Shown in pieces: positions 44,801 to 57,550 of a stretch of DNA of 64,000 bases. The stretch is from Phycomyces blakesleeanus NRRL 1555(-) (lineage: Eukaryota > Mucoromycota > Mucoromycetes > Mucorales > Phycomycetaceae): assembly GCF_001638985.1 (NCBI RefSeq), contig NW_017265155.1, positions 868,001 through 932,000 of the forward strand, given 5' to 3'. Position numbers and translations under genes: made by a program. A model generated the notes under the pieces. The model saw only the letters and a list, made by a program, of their open reading frames with translations, had not been told where the DNA came from and ran no database searches. Position 1 is the stretch's first letter. Each line of letters starts with the position of its first letter.

Positions 44801-46451
44801 TATTATTATTTCTGATAAACACTTGAAAACTTTACATTCAGTTTTATTGTAGCTCTGTTTCGCTTCGTTTTCTATTACCTTGTAGTATTAAAAGAACAAA
44901 TCTATAAAGGAGGGCCAATGTAAGGGTAGCATTATAGCCACCAAAATTGACTGAGCTTATATTGATCTTTTGTTGAACTCTTCATCTGTCCACATCAAAT
45001 TTACAAAAGTTTATTTTGCAATTGTATTTGAATCTGCCAAGATGATAAGAAGAAAACAAAAGGTAGAATTTGATCATTTATTTTGTATTTGTCATTCAAG
45101 AGGATATTTAAATAGTAAGTAATATTTCTAATAATAAAGAACACCGTTGAATTGTCTACAAAATAATACCAATATATGTATGTATTCAATGCAAGATGTA
45201 CGAATATTCAATAAAAAATAGAAATACACAAGGTACATTTGGGTCCAAAATGTATGATTTCATATTATGAGAAAATAATTATATTAGTAATATTAATCAT
45301 ATTAGTAATCTACATATATATAAAAAAACAATGTAAGACTATTTGCTGTAGAATATTTTTTTTTCTGTTCATTAACAAATCAAAAAAATGGTGCAATATT
45401 GTACCCTTATCCCTCATCCTTTCTCTATTTCCAGAAGCTGAATCAAATCATGGTGTAACAATATTTCATATTCTTTTTTCTCTTGTGTGTGCTTGTGTGA
45501 GTCACTTTGAGTATTACAGGTAGTATTCTAGAAACCCCAGATTGTTATTAGTGGCCACAAGACCTACAAGCATATATAATTAAAAGGTATCTTGTTAAAA
45601 TGTCTTTTTTTTTGTATAAGCATTGTAATTGGGGCCAAAGTCTATCAAGTCAATAAGATCAAGACATAAAAATGCTTTAACAAAAGTGTACTGTAATCAA
45701 TGTCAAAAATTAAAAAAAAATACTACTGTTATAAGTATATGTCTATAACTGATATCCATTTCCGGTATAGAAATAGACTTATCAGATCTTTTATTATGTG
45801 TATATATATTTATACTTATAATTAAGAAGAGTCTCATTCTGGACCTAATTTATCAAATCAAGTGACAGCAATGATTGCCTACAGGTAATTCTTGATCTCT
45901 TACTAATAATTTACTATGCGTGAATTTTACTGCATTGTTTCGATTCAGATCCAATCAAACACAAAATTGACATCTTGTAATCAAAGTAGCTCTATTCTTG
46001 CCTACAGAATAAATACCACGTTAGATATTAATTAGGATAACAATTGAAGGATACTGGACCATTTGCACTGAATTTCTTATTTATTGGATTCTCACAGTAA
46101 CAAACGCAAAGACGGTAACGGCGGAGTCGGGGACATACCGGCACTTTTATAAATATATATATATATAAAATATCTATATGTACATTTTTTTTTTATCTAC
46201 CTGTTTTTGGGAATTGTTCTGCTTTTTAAACTCTAAAGACATTTGATCTTGCATTATATTTTTATACTCTGTATATGTATATTGTATTGTGACAGATTTT
46301 GTTACTACTTTATCACTATTGAACTACTCAATCAGTAAAATATATACATATATAGACATCTACCTACACCTATATCTATATCTATATATATATCTTGTTC
46401 TTTCTATTCTTCTTTCTTTCTTTTGCTTTTAACATAAAACAAAATACCTCA
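44801..46451. other. AT-rich spacer with one possible MITE end
   Basis: No gene. At about 44972-45000 the sequence gttgaactcttcatctgtcc followed by acatcaaa resembles the right end of MITE family A (3.9 and 62.5 kb), without a visible left partner. The final 100 bp are TA/CT-rich and lead into the MFS gene. Confidence 0.35.
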
Positions 46452-48435
46452 ATGGGCTCTATAAAACATGCTCTTCAATCTCGTCTATTATGGAAACCTC
46501 CAGTTGAAGGAGATCCTCGTCTGTTAAGTCCGAGGACCAAAGGAATCATTATATTCTGTCTAGCTATCTGTGCAAGTACATCTGGATTCTCCAGTACAAT
46601 CTATTTCCCAGGTAATATACATAGTAGAAATACGAGACAAAATGGCTCCATCAAAGCTAAATATTACATTGGATCTTGGTTTGATCTCTTACTAAAAAAA
46701 TTTTTTTTGTATTGTATTGTATTTTATTGTATATTTTTGTTTATTGTTATTATACAGGCCTTCCTCTAATTACTGAAGAACTCAAGGCACCTTCAATTGC
46801 AACAACCCTCACTGCAGCCTTGTTTGTTTTATTCATGGGCCTTGCGCCTGTAGTGTGGGCATCGATATCAGACCATTACCAAATCCGTCGTTTATTGTTT
46901 TTGGTTTCCATGATCATCTTCTCGGTTGCTTCTCTTGGAGCCACATTTGTACAGAACATCTGGCCATTGGTTGTCCTTCGATGCATACAATCAATCGGCT
47001 CATCCTGTGGTAATTCAGTTGGTGCAGGTAATGGAAAAAAAATGTTTAGCTTTTTTTTTTGGGTGTACAAATACTAATATAAATAATTTTTTTTTAAAAA
47101 AAAAAAAACTTTAGGTGTCATTGCAGTAAGGGATCAAATAATACTTATTTTTGCAACAGAATTTTTTTTTATTAAAAATATATTGTATAATATTTTTAGG
47201 ACTGTTACCCAATCGAGAAGCGTGGTGCAGCTTTTGGAAAGTACTTCTTTGGTACATTCTTTGGTCCACTTTTAGGTAATGCATTTATACACTTTGATTT
47301 GATAAAGAAGTTCTTTCTATTTTTTTTTTGGATGTGTGTTAGTTTTTCTGGTGTTTAACTTATCATTCTACATATGTTACACAGGCCCTATCATTGGTGG
47401 ATTCCTGATTTTGAGTGACAAGACCTGGAGAGCTACTTTTTGGTTTTGCTTTGCCTATAGCCTCTTTATCGCACTTACCTTGTTCTTTATTTTACCCGAG
47501 ACCTATCGCGTCAATAGCCTATACGATAACCCTAAAGAAGCAGTGGATGTACCTTCATCCTCAAAGGAAGACACAGAGCATAGAGAAAGCTTTGAGCACC
47601 AGCCCACCATAGCAGCTGGGGAGCTCGAAAAGGGAGACAAGGACAGATCGCTAAACTATGACAATAATACCGATCCTGCACACCAATCACCCAAACCAAG
47701 ACAAAAGATGAACATCATTGCACCATTCTTGCTTCTTCGTCATCCATTTGTGTTCATGATATCATTTGTTGGTGGTATTGCGTTTGGGTGCATGTTCTCA
47801 ATTGAGACTGTAATTCCTGATCTATATGAAAAGAATTATGGATTCAATTCATGGCAAACAGGTAAACTTTGAAAAGCTTGGTAATGATTTGTAAAATCTG
47901 ACAAACAGCTTTAAACTGTATAGGTCTAAGTTATTTGGGTGGTGGAGTTGGTAATATGATGGGATCTATTGTTGGTGGTATGCTGTCGGATCGTCTTCTG
48001 ATGCGGGCTAGAAGCAAACGTGGTGGACAGCCCTTGGTTGAGGATCGACTAACAGCCAACCTGTGGCCAGCTGGATTGATTATCGTTCCGTTTGGATTGC
48101 TCTTGTTCGGATGGACGATCACCTACAAAACCTCAGTGTGGGCAAGTATCGTTGCGTTTGGCATCCACACGTTTGGAATGAACCAGATTTCAACCTCGAC
48201 CGCAGCCTATTTGGTGGATGCGATGCCAGGTCAGGGTGCATCGGTTACCGCAGCGGCTAATTTGATGAGAATGATTATCGCGTGTGCCTTGACGCTCGTG
48301 GCTAATCCTATGGTTACTGCACTGGGTGCAGGGTGGATGTCAGTCTTGCTGGCTGGTCTAACATGGCTATCGATGGCAATTCTGTTTGTTGTAAAATTAC
48401 GAGGCGAACGTTTACGCAAGTACAGTGGATTCTAA
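46452..48435 (+). CDS. MFS transporter, DHA1-type drug/polyamine:H+ antiporter
   Basis: Six exons: 46452-46611, 46758-47027, 47115-47125 (11-nt micro-exon), 47200-47275, 47385-47861 and 47924-48435; all phases agree, 501 aa. The first span (GIIIFCLAICASTSGFSSTI) is followed by FPGLPLITEELKAP, the motif A-like loop ISDHYQIRRLLF, the motif B-type VVLRCIQSIGSSCGNSVGAG, then IADCYPIEKRGAAFGKYFFG and GPIIGGFL (motif C). A long, charged cytosolic loop (residues about 215-275) separates the two halves, and the second half has six spans. This is the layout of the DHA1 quinidine/dityrosine/polyamine resistance group. The substrate is unknown. It lies at the plasma membrane by family. Confidence 0.92.
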
Positions 48436-48559
48436 ATACCTGATTTAATAATATAATTTAATTTAATTTAATTTAATTTAATTTAATTTTACTACAATAC
48501 TATACTATACTATAATATAATATAATTCTCTTTAATACAAGCAACTACTTCTTGCTTCC

Positions 48560-48590
<31 letters not shown>

Positions 48591-48718
48591 TATTACAATG
48601 ATGAAATATACAAGATATACATACACGTATAATGATTAATAAATTAATATAATCAGATAATCAGATAAAAAACAAACAAATAATGGATTTTATTTTTATT
48701 TGATTTGATTTGATTTTG
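48436..48718. repeat. AT simple-repeat spacer between convergent genes
   Basis: Tandem (aattt)n at 48450-48489, ctata runs, and (ttta)n at 48560-48590 between the MFS and HEM12 3' ends. Confidence 0.7.
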
Positions 48719-50483
48719 TTACTTTCTAATCTCAGCAGAAACTGTCTGGATGGTCTCGAGATAGACTCGAAGCGCTTCAGGATCAACAGTAGGGAGAATT
48801 CCATGGCCAAGGTTGCCGATGTGCTTACTGTCCTTACCGAATGCCTTTACCATACGAGTAGCAGTCTCACGGATGGTGTCAAAGGGAGCATAAAGAGTGT
48901 TGGGGTCCATGTTTCCTTGGAGCACAACCTGGTCCTTGGTGACCTTGCGCGCATATTCGGGATCAATTGTCCAATCCAGTGACACAACATCGTACTCAAT
49001 GTTAGTCAAGTCCTCAAGCGCATACCAGGCACCCTTGGCAAAGATCGTCATCGGGACCACGTCAAGACCGGCCTCCTTAAGTTCCTTTTTGACACGAGTA
49101 GAGATCTGCTTGATGTAAGGCAGCGAGTACTTCTTAAAGTCATAGGGACCCAATTCACCAGCCCATGAATCAAACACTTGAAGCATCTATATTTTATTAT
49201 ATACACATACATTTCATTTATTTATTTATTTTTAAATTTATTTTTAAATTTATTTTTATTATTATTTTTATTATTACATATGTAAATATACATATATAGT
49301 ATTTCAAAGAAGTATATAAAGTATAAGAATGTATGTATTATATGAATGAATGGTACGTTAAAAGAAATAAAGAAATGCTGTCTAGTTTCAATTGCCTCAA
49401 CAATAATCTAATGATAATGATAATGATAATGATAATGATAATGATAATGATAATGATAATGATAATGATAATGATAACAGTAATAGTAATAATAATTCAA
49501 AAGTCAACTTACTTGTGCACCAGCTCTGACTTGTCCAACCAAGAATGTAACGGCTACGTCAGTAATACGCTGCAAAAGATCGTGGGTCTCGGCTGGGTGT
49601 TGCCACAACCAGGCCTTGGCCTTTGAGAGAGTCTTGCTGCCACCACCCTCAATCATATAGGCCATCAGTGTCCAGGGGGCACCGGTAAAGCCATAAAGGG
49701 GAACACGGCCTTCGAGCTTGTGACGGGTCAAAGTGATGGCCTTGTAGACGTAATCAAGCTCCTTGTCGACGTCGACGTGTTTATGCATTCTCTCAAAATC
49801 GGCCGGGGTTACGAGAGGTGCAGGGAAGACAGGTCCACGACCAGGAACCATCTGGACCTCAAGTCCCATGGCCTGAGGAATGACGAGGATGTCGGAGAAG
49901 ATGATGGAGGCATCCAAGAGAGAGCCGTAACGGTCAATAGGCTGCAGAGTAAGCTCGCAGGCCAATTCAGGAGTACGGCAAATCTCAAAGAAGCTGTGGT
50001 GCTTGCGAACCTCATGAAACTCTATATAGAGATTACATAATGATATGTAGATATGTAAATATATTCTTAGTTTCCTTTGTTTTTGTTTTTTTTTCTCTTA
50101 CTATACATAGATAGATATATTAATTTTGTTTTTACCTGGCAAGTAACGGCCAGCTTGTCTCATAATCCATACAGGTACACGCTCAACCTTCTCACCTAAT
50201 AAAGACAATAATTATAATAGCAATGGTATATAGATAGACGATGGGCTTGTTAAATATATGATTATATACACACACACATACACATTTTATACTATCTATT
50301 CAAGAACAATATCGTGTTCCTTTTTTTTTTAATTATTTTCTTCTCCTTTATGGTCGTGGTTGCAGTAATAATATTTAAAGTTTGAAGAGGGTTTGTATTA
50401 TACTATGTTGTTATTTTTTTTCTCTTTGTACCTCTGGATGCTCTAATGATGAGGTCGTTTTTAAGGGGAGGGAATGCAGCCAT
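48719..50483 (-). CDS. HEM12: Uroporphyrinogen decarboxylase (heme biosynthesis)
   Basis: Four exons: 50432-50483, 50136-50195, 49513-50021 and 48719-49186; 362 aa, the normal length for the family. It decarboxylates the four acetate groups of uroporphyrinogen III to coproporphyrinogen III in the cytosol. Visible signatures: [15 protein letters not shown] (substrate-binding Arg residues), [26 protein letters not shown] (catalytic Asp), [43 protein letters not shown] and [15 protein letters not shown] (catalytic His). Nothing is missing. Intron 3 (49187-49512) contains an (atgata)n microsatellite. A CACGTG E-box sits about 234 bp upstream of the start. Confidence 0.97.
49410..49482 (+). repeat. 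(atgata)n microsatellite in HEM12 intron 3
   Basis: About a dozen uninterrupted atgata units inside the third intron. A 97-aa open frame across it is a repeat artefact. Confidence 0.9.
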
Positions 50484-51450
50484 GATGGAGAGTAATAAAG
50501 CTGACTACAAATGCACAAAGGCTGACCAACAAAAAAAGCTAATCATTTTTGTTTTCTAGCTTGTCATTCTGGTCTGTGTAAGCGGGGTAGTTAATTGGTG
50601 GTGGCTTGTTCACCTGCACCATCGGCGATGCGATTCAAAGTAGCAACCGATTTGATTTTTTTTATTTTTTTATTTTTTTATTTCTTTAAATCATCTCATA
50701 ATGATTACTGCCCATTCACGTGATTAGGAGGGCAATAAATAAAAACACACAAGAGGGAGAGGGAGAGAGAAAGATAGGGAAATAACTTGGTCTCAATTTG
50801 TTCCTTTGGCTTGGCATTAAAACCCCATCCTCCCCATCCTAATGATGATGATGATGATGATGATGACGCAAAATATTTATTTTAATAAAAATTAATTATA
50901 ATTGAATTGAATTATATATTGATATTCTCTGTGGGATATTTTATATTATTCAAAGCAAAATACACACGCCATGTATATATATATGAGAGAGAGAGAATGG
51001 ACAAATGAAATGAGATAGAAAGAGGTAAAAGTAGCGTGTGAGTGTGTGGGGTAAAAGGTTAAAAATAATAATATTATGAGTACAAAAGTACAAGGTTTTC
51101 CTTTTTTCCTTTTAATCAAAAAGTCAAAAAGGTATCAAAAGACCTGTCTACCTATTGGTCTACCTATGCTGACATTCTATTGAGCTAGTCAGCAGTTTTA
51201 ATCATTTGTAAACAAAAACAAACAAATGGGACATAAAGACAAGCATACACACTTTGTATAGATTGATGTACAAAACAGAATGATCTTTTTTTTATTATGC
51301 TCTTATTGCTATATATTATTACAAGATTTATTTCAAATGAATTAATTAATTAAATAAATGAATGAATGAGTTAGTGAATGAATGAATGAATTTATATATT
51401 GAAAGGAGAAGGGAGGGTAAAGATTTATATATATATAAAAAAATAACAAA
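50484..51450. other. HEM12 upstream region and kinase 3' flank
   Basis: Holds gatgat repeats (50842-50866), GA-rich and TA-rich runs, gaatgaat repeats near the kinase stop, and the E-box at 50717. No gene is visible. Confidence 0.5.
50717..50722. promoter_or_regulatory. CACGTG E-box upstream of HEM12
   Basis: A palindromic CACGTG lies 234 bp before the HEM12 start. Such sites bind bHLH factors (Cbf1/Pho4 type in yeast). It is one motif without proof of use. Confidence 0.3.
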
Positions 51451-52650
51451 TTAGAGCCACCAAGACTCTTTTTCTTGATTGTGTACAAACATGGTATCAT
51501 CATATTCTTCATGGTGTGGAGAGGCAGGCTCTGAAGAAGAGGTAGAAGAGTGGTTATGATGATCTTTTTCATATCGTTCGTCTTCCTCAACCATATCGGA
51601 CCAGGACATGGAGCCCATTCCGAGAGAGGCGCTGAAGAAGGCAGAGTCCCTGTTGGAGCGGTCGTCGACAGGCTTGACCAATTGGGGAATGTCGACTGGG
51701 TTCTTGAGGTTGAATGTGTCTTGTTCTTCTTGTTCTTCTTCGGCGGCGGCATAGAGGGCAGGGGTGGCCAGAAACAGTTTCTTCAATTCAGACACAGATG
51801 GGCGTTGGGTGGGGTCAGTTGTCAAGGCAGACTTGATGAATGCGAAACAAGAGCTAGAGAGTTCTGGGAATAGTTGTCGGAGCATTGAAGGATCACGCTT
51901 AAATTCGGCAAAAGAAGGATCCGAAACAGACGCTTCTTCCCAAGGGTTCCGGCCAAATAGAAAAGCCAACAAGAGAATACCCAGACTCCAGCAATCAGAC
52001 GCAGCCGCATCATAGGGCATCAATTCACCGCCGTCCAGAGGGAAGTCATCGTCAAAATGCTCAGGGGCAAGATAGGTACTCGAGCCACAGCCGTATTCTA
52101 AGGAGTAGCGCTCACGGGTAGCCAGACCAAAATCGGCTACCTTGCAGACAAACTCGACGTCATTGTCATCGTATTTTAGCAAAATGTTCTCGAGCTTGAT
52201 GTCACGGTGATAGATGTTCTGGGAGTGCATGTACTCGACGCCCTCGAGGATCTGGAGGAACGCCTTTTTGACCAGGCTTTCGTCTCTAAAGTCAGAGTCT
52301 TGTTGGTCGCGGATGACATAGTCAAACAGGTCGCCTTGGTCGCAGAGTTCCATGACCATGAAAATGTACTGGTGGTCTTGGATGACGCGATGGAGGCGCA
52401 GAAGATAAGGGTGATTGAGGGCGGACTGGATGTCAATTTCGAGTTGTTGGAGTTTGAGTTGTTCGTGGTCAAGGCCGGATTTGGTGAGGACCTTGACGGC
52501 TACGTAGTTATTGTCGCTCTGGGCCTGGCCTAGGAAGAGGCAGCCAAAGGCACCGTTGCCGAGTACTTCGATGAGTTGATACTCCCCGCCGATGGTCTTG
52601 TCGAGCATGGAGGCAGAGAGTTGGGACCAATAATCTTGAGTTGTGTTCAT
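51451..52650 (-). CDS. Ser/Thr protein kinase (Ran1/Sks1/Vhs1-like)
   Basis: A single uninterrupted 399-aa frame. The kinase domain occupies about residues 24-295: glycine loop VLGNGAFGCLFLG, the Lys in VAVKVLTKSG, the hinge MVMELCDQGDLFDYV, the catalytic loop YHRDIKLENILL, DFG in VADFGLAT, the APEH motif in STYLAPEHF, and DCWSLGILLLAFLFGRNPW. All catalytic residues are present. The C-terminal 100 residues are disordered and acidic, with a Ser/His-rich segment ending QEKESWWL. The order and the long insert before APE fit fungal Ran1/Pat1-Sks1-Vhs1 kinases, which respond to nutrients, but the subfamily is an inference. Confidence 0.9.
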   Translation of the reverse strand: MNTTQDYWSQLSASMLDKTIGGEYQLIEVLGNGAFGCLFLGQAQSDNNYVAVKVLTKSGLDHEQLKLQQLEIDIQSALNHPYLLRLHRVIQDHQYIFMVMELCDQGDLFDYVIRDQQDSDFRDESLVKKAFLQILEGVEYMHSQNIYHRDIKLENILLKYDDNDVEFVCKVADFGLATRERYSLEYGCGSSTYLAPEHFDDDFPLDGGELMPYDAAASDCWSLGILLLAFLFGRNPWEEASVSDPSFAEFKRDPSMLRQLFPELSSSCFAFIKSALTTDPTQRPSVSELKKLFLATPALYAAAEEEQEEQDTFNLKNPVDIPQLVKPVDDRSNRDSAFFSASLGMGSMSWSDMVEEDERYEKDHHNHSSTSSSEPASPHHEEYDDTMFVHNQEKESWWL

Positions 52651-54487
52651 TGATATTTGAATTCGTGGGAGATAAAATCTGGGGAAATATAGATAATAGG
52701 ATCGAACGCCAAGGGGCTGCTACGTCGAGATGTATTTGATGATATCATGTTTTTTTTAAAAAAAAAAGCAAGAAAGTAATAAATGGCAGAAAAGCTATTG
52801 AGCAAGTTTTCTGTATGTATAATAGGGGGTTTTTTGGTTTACGATAGATATATGTTCTTTTAAAGAAAAATGTATAGTAAAAGAAATAGACTTCTTTTGC
52901 TTGTTTGTTGATTCTCTTTTCTTAGGTGAAGAAGGGAGGGAGATTTAGCAGTGATAAATCATTTTGAATAGAATTAAAAAAAAAAGATGGGTGTAAAGAA
53001 GTGTGATAAAGGGGTTTAAAGAATAGGATGATTTTGCAAGATAGCCATGGTATTTATACAGAATTGAAATTGAAATTTTAATTTAATTTGCACGCAATCT
53101 GGGTGACTAAATAATAGTCCAACAGGATTTATTGTATAAAATATATACAGATAGTATAAAATTGACACTGGCATTAATAAGAATAAGTAAGAAATGATAA
53201 TAATAGAAGGAAAATCACACAATCTCCCTTTAGTGGTTCTTCTAGTGAATTCTGATTTGTCTGTGCGGTTTGATTGGTAAGGATAAGTTATGATGCAAAG
53301 TCTCTAGAAATAGCAACTAGTGGACTGACTCAGTGATGACGAATCGAACGCGGCAATTAATCCCAAAAAATCACCATATTTGGGGGGTGACGGCCAAGAA
53401 AGAACGAACGAAAGAAAGAAATAGAGGGGAAGGGAGGAGTAGATTTATTGGCTAGTTACACGGAAACAAAGGCAGACATCTATAATCAGATGGGAAGGGA
53501 AGCAAAAATAACCGCAGCTCAGACAGAATCCATACTGTGCACTTTATTTATATTAATCTATTATTTCACTCATCCACACTCACACACATACACATTCTAT
53601 CCATCTATAAGATTCTTGCTAATTCCAGAAATTCAAATAAAGATTGAAAAAATTCATCAATTCATCAATTCAATCAATCAATTCACATGATCAGCCCCTC
53701 TCTCTCTCTCTCTATTCATTCTACAGTATATTTTATCTAATATATTTAAAATATAAAATACTTTCTCCCTTCCTCTTTGTATGTGTCTGTATATATTTAT
53801 TAGTTTCTTTATATTTCCTGTAGTGTATATACTAAAACAAGTAATTAATACCTGCATAAAGTGCTTCTTTAGCAAGCACGCCATTCTTTGCTTATATACA
53901 GATTCTTCCAAAATGATGTCGCAAAAACAAAACGTTAAAGTTTCGCACCTTTTTTTTCTTTTCTTTTTTAAGAAAAAATGCGACACTCTTTTCCTAAAAC
54001 ATACGATACTATTTGCTTGTTTGTTTGTTTTTGGCGACATGGTTTTTGTCTAAAGGTGTATCAAAAGAATTCTAATAAATAAAATTTACTCTATACTGCC
54101 TGCCCTTCACATGACATGATAAAAATAGCTTACACACAAATTATGTTTAGTTTAAAATGAATCCACCAATCATCTTACTGAATTTTTAGACTAATCTCAA
54201 TCAATATAGAAATTATTATGTATAATTTGACCAAAGTAACAAAATTCCAGACCCATAATTCTTCCTTAATTTTATTTTATTTTATTTTTGATGAAAACAC
54301 TGTAAAGAAAAAGAAAAGAAAAAAAAAGGACGAATTACAAGAGTCACGAAATTGTAATTCTCAACTGTAATTTCTAATCATAACTTTCATTTGTAATTTT
54401 AAGCTTATATACTTGTATTTATGTATTCAAACAGCAATATCTTCCTTCTTTTGTATATATTATATTATATAGTTTATTTTATTTTCT
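52651..54487. other. Kinase upstream region and spacer
   Basis: AT-rich sequence without a gene. A TGACTCA (AP-1/Gcn4-type) site lies at 53336-53342, and a possible eroded inverted repeat with ends like MITE family B (aaagtttcgcacc and aatgcgacactctt) at about 53936-53990. The rest shows CT and TA runs. Confidence 0.4.
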
Positions 54488-55326
54488 TTAAAATTCAAGA
54501 GACTCATCATTGTCTTTCTTGATCAATTCCAACATACCAGGAGGCATCAATGGCTTCTTGATAACCTTTTCTTTACCATCCTTTGTAACAATTGTCTTTA
54601 GGTTTGCGATGTAACGGAAAGGCATTGTCACTGACTCGTGACGAGAGAACTTCAACTCTGGGTAATCAATATATGGAATCTTATCCAAAGGAACTTTTGG
54701 AAAAAGACAAAGGTACATACAAATGTACACACGGATCTAATTAATAACACAATCACATAAAAGGAAATTTGAGACTTACTGCGATCTTCAACCACACGCT
54801 TAGTCACATTGACAGCTGTATCTGTTGTCATCTGCACAGGGCCCAGTCTTCTGCCAGCAAATCCAAGCTTACGAAGTTCCTTTGTACGATCTTTATTGTC
54901 ATAGATAAAGAATATATATATATATATACAATTGTTATTGTTATTGTTATCAAATTAAATAATGATAAAGAATCATAACAATAAATGTGTTATTGATTTA
55001 CCTTTTGGAGGATCGTCACCCAAAATACCACCAAACAAAAAGTATTTAAACTTGTCACCATCTTCTGGTGCCAATTCAGAAGTACCAGCTGGATCCAACA
55101 GGCAGATCTCACTTGGATCCACATTAGGCAAGTGGAGAACATCTTCCTGGTGACAATTAGCCTTCTTCAATTCCTCGGGCATTCCACTTTCAAGGCATTT
55201 CTGAGTAAGTCCAGAGAAGTAGAGGTGATCAGGACCAATGTTCATCAACATGTGCTTGTACTCAAGTACACACCACTCGTGTACATCGTCCTCCATATGC
55301 TCAATAATAAACGATCGTTTGCTCAT
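54488..55326 (-). CDS. SFM1: SFM1-type SPOUT protein-arginine methyltransferase
   Basis: Three exons: 55002-55326, 54780-54890 and 54488-54693; 213 aa, the same length as yeast Sfm1. Features: the N-terminal IIEHMEDDVHEWCVLEY, ICLLDPAGTSELAPEDGD, the SPOUT-knot signature FKYFLFGGILGDDPPKDRTK, LRKLGFAGRRLGPVQMTTDT and the C-terminal MPFRYIANL, PLMPPGMLELI. This family methylates an arginine of ribosomal protein uS3 in yeast, using SAM bound by the trefoil knot. All core motifs are present, so it is predicted active in the cytosol. Confidence 0.95.
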
Positions 55327-55704
55327 TATTATTCTTATTATTATTTAGTAATAGTAACAATAAGATTTTGTATATATCTAATTATATCTAATTATATATA
55401 TATATATTATATTTATATATATATTTTTGTATAGCCTTTTCTTAATTAATATTTTTTAATAATAAAAAAATAAAGTCACTTTTCTTGATCCTGTCTTTTT
55501 TTTTTTGATGTGTGTCAAAAATATATGTATGCTATTCTGGGTTTACATATATATCACAGATATTTACAAAATTACGTTTTTTTTGTAGATATGAAATCCA
55601 AAACTTTTAATTATTTGGATTTTTTTTATATTTATTTATTTATTTATTTTACACCTTTTGTACGCTACAAGATGTGTTTATATGTTTATGTACAATAACA
55701 GATT
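55327..55704. other. Short intergenic region
   Basis: 378 bp of AT-rich sequence between the SFM1 start and the stop of the upstream same-strand M50B gene; presumably the SFM1 promoter. Confidence 0.5.
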
Positions 55705-56965
55705 TTACCAGCCAAATCCTTGAGCTTGCTGTTTTTGGGTTTCTTGATCCTCTAATGTTTTGTGTGTGTGTGTGTGTGTGTTTTTTTTTAAAAAAAAGTA
55801 TGTATTGTGTCAGATATCACCCCCAATTATTATGCTTTTTTATATATATATTACCTTTGAAAGCTGCCAAGCCAATAAGAATACCAGCCACAAAGAACAA
55901 GAGACTGATGATAAACCATAAAACTCCCCAAACTCTGCTGGACATGCATGATCCACACAGTTTTGCAAACTTGGAAGCATCTGATTCAAACGCTTTTCGA
56001 AATACAAGGTCGTCCAGGATGTCCCACAAGCAATAAAGACATGACATAACGCTAATATAGATAGTTGTAATTTAATTTAATTTAATTAAGAAATGAGATA
56101 AAATACGGTCTATTGTAAATTACCCAGATTTTATCATCATCCTAATTCACTCACTCACAATAATAATAATAATTTGGAAAGCTAGATCCATTGAGCACTT
56201 ACCCCACAAACAGAACAAAGTATTTAAGACCTTCACCATGAGCCAACCACCATAGAAACACCATGACGCCAATAAATAGTAATCCAATACATCTGGTCAA
56301 CCAATTCTTGGCCCACCAGAGTGTAAATAGCAGACAGACGCCAAGGATAATCGACGCTACTTTTGAAGCCAGGATATTAAAGCCACACATTACCAAAACT
56401 GCGCCGATTAGAGATGAGCCGAGGTAACCAGCAGGCAAGGTACACATGGGAATCCCACCACGCTAGAGTCAATTGATTAATTGATTAATTATTAGGATTA
56501 TTTTTATCATTTATTCATTTCACACTACAAACCATTCTTGTAACTCCTCCTTCGTCTGGATCAATTTCAATAGACTCGATTTTTGCACAGGTGAGACATC
56601 CAACGATGGCGTGCGAGAATTCATGAAGGCCAACCGTCAATAACTAACAAAATTATATATATATATATATATGTATATATAAAATGTATAGATAGATGCA
56701 TATTATTTAAACAAAATAGCAAAAAATTGCGGTGTTTTTATATCTACTATAATGACTTTTTTATTTTACTTACCTTGAATGGTGAAAGAATGATCTTTAT
56801 AATCGGCATGTTCCATAATACAAGAATTGCAGCGGTGTAAACGCCAATGATGATGAGAATCGTCTTTTGGTCTTGAGTAGGTGTAAGGGCATTCACTGCG
56901 TGTTCTTGAACTGCTTGCCTTGCTACAAGATAATGTTCGTAGCTGGCTTGATCCGCTGGGGCCAT
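55705..56965 (-). CDS. M50B-like membrane zinc metalloprotease
   Basis: Five exons: 56774-56965, 56533-56643, 56203-56462, 55855-56051 and 55705-55751; 268 aa. After a short cytosolic N-terminus comes a membrane span (ILIIIGVYTAAILVLWNMPI), then the zinc-binding HEFSH in LTVGLHEFSHAIVG, the conserved EIDPDEGGVTRMRGG loop, and four to five further spans (GYLGSSLIGAVLVMCGFNIL, VASIILGVCLLFTLWWA, LLFIGVMVFLWWLAHGE, VLWFIISLLFFVAGILIGL). This is the fungal/plant peptidase M50B-like family, whose substrates are unknown. The HExxH is intact. The last exon adds a hydrophilic tail ending QGFGW. The gene is divergent from the coiled-coil gene at 57551. Confidence 0.88.
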
Positions 56966-57550
56966 ATTATATTTTATATATTATGATTATATGTATTAAA
57001 TATATATGTATATATGTATATATGTATATATATATTTCTTGTCTTTAATAAGAAGAAAAAAAATATGTAAGAAAAAGAAGTAAGAGATATATTAATAAAG
57101 GGGTTCACAATATAACATGTGTAGAGTCGTACTAATCAGGAATAATCCAAAATAAACGCTCACCATACAACAAATATAAACATAGTTGATACCAAGCAAC
57201 AATAGGACATGCCAAGCCTTGTACACACACTATATATAAAAGTATATAAATATGAATATAAATATATATAAGAGTTGCTGGCTCAGCCGTCTTTTTTTTT
57301 ATTACTTTTTTATTTTCATGCTTCTACTTAAAAGTCTTATTCTTCTGTTTGCATTCATTTGTCCTTAATGCCAGTCATTATAGGTACAACTGAGATGAGC
57401 GAATGAGTAATGAATTACAAGATAATACAATATAATAATATAAAATATACAATATAATATAATATAATATAAAATAAAATAAAATAAAATAAAATAGTGA
57501 CGTTTGCCATTCTACCTATTCTTTTCTCTTTCCTTTTCTTTTACTTCAAC
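56966..57550. promoter_or_regulatory. Shared divergent promoter region
   Basis: 585 bp between the head-to-head M50B-like and coiled-coil genes; AT-rich with (aaaat)n runs next to the latter. No specific motif is recognised. Confidence 0.4.

Noticed and set aside
49333..49626. 97-aa frame with an Ile/Met repeat
   Set aside because: It reads through the atgata microsatellite in HEM12 intron 3 into exon 3 antisense.
52176..52533. Frames opposite or overlapping the kinase
   Set aside because: Shadows of the kinase coding sequence, with no independent motif.
53336..53342. TGACTCA as a functional Gcn4/AP-1 site
   Set aside because: A single 7-bp match about 690 bp from the kinase start; expected by chance in a region this long, so not listed as its own feature.
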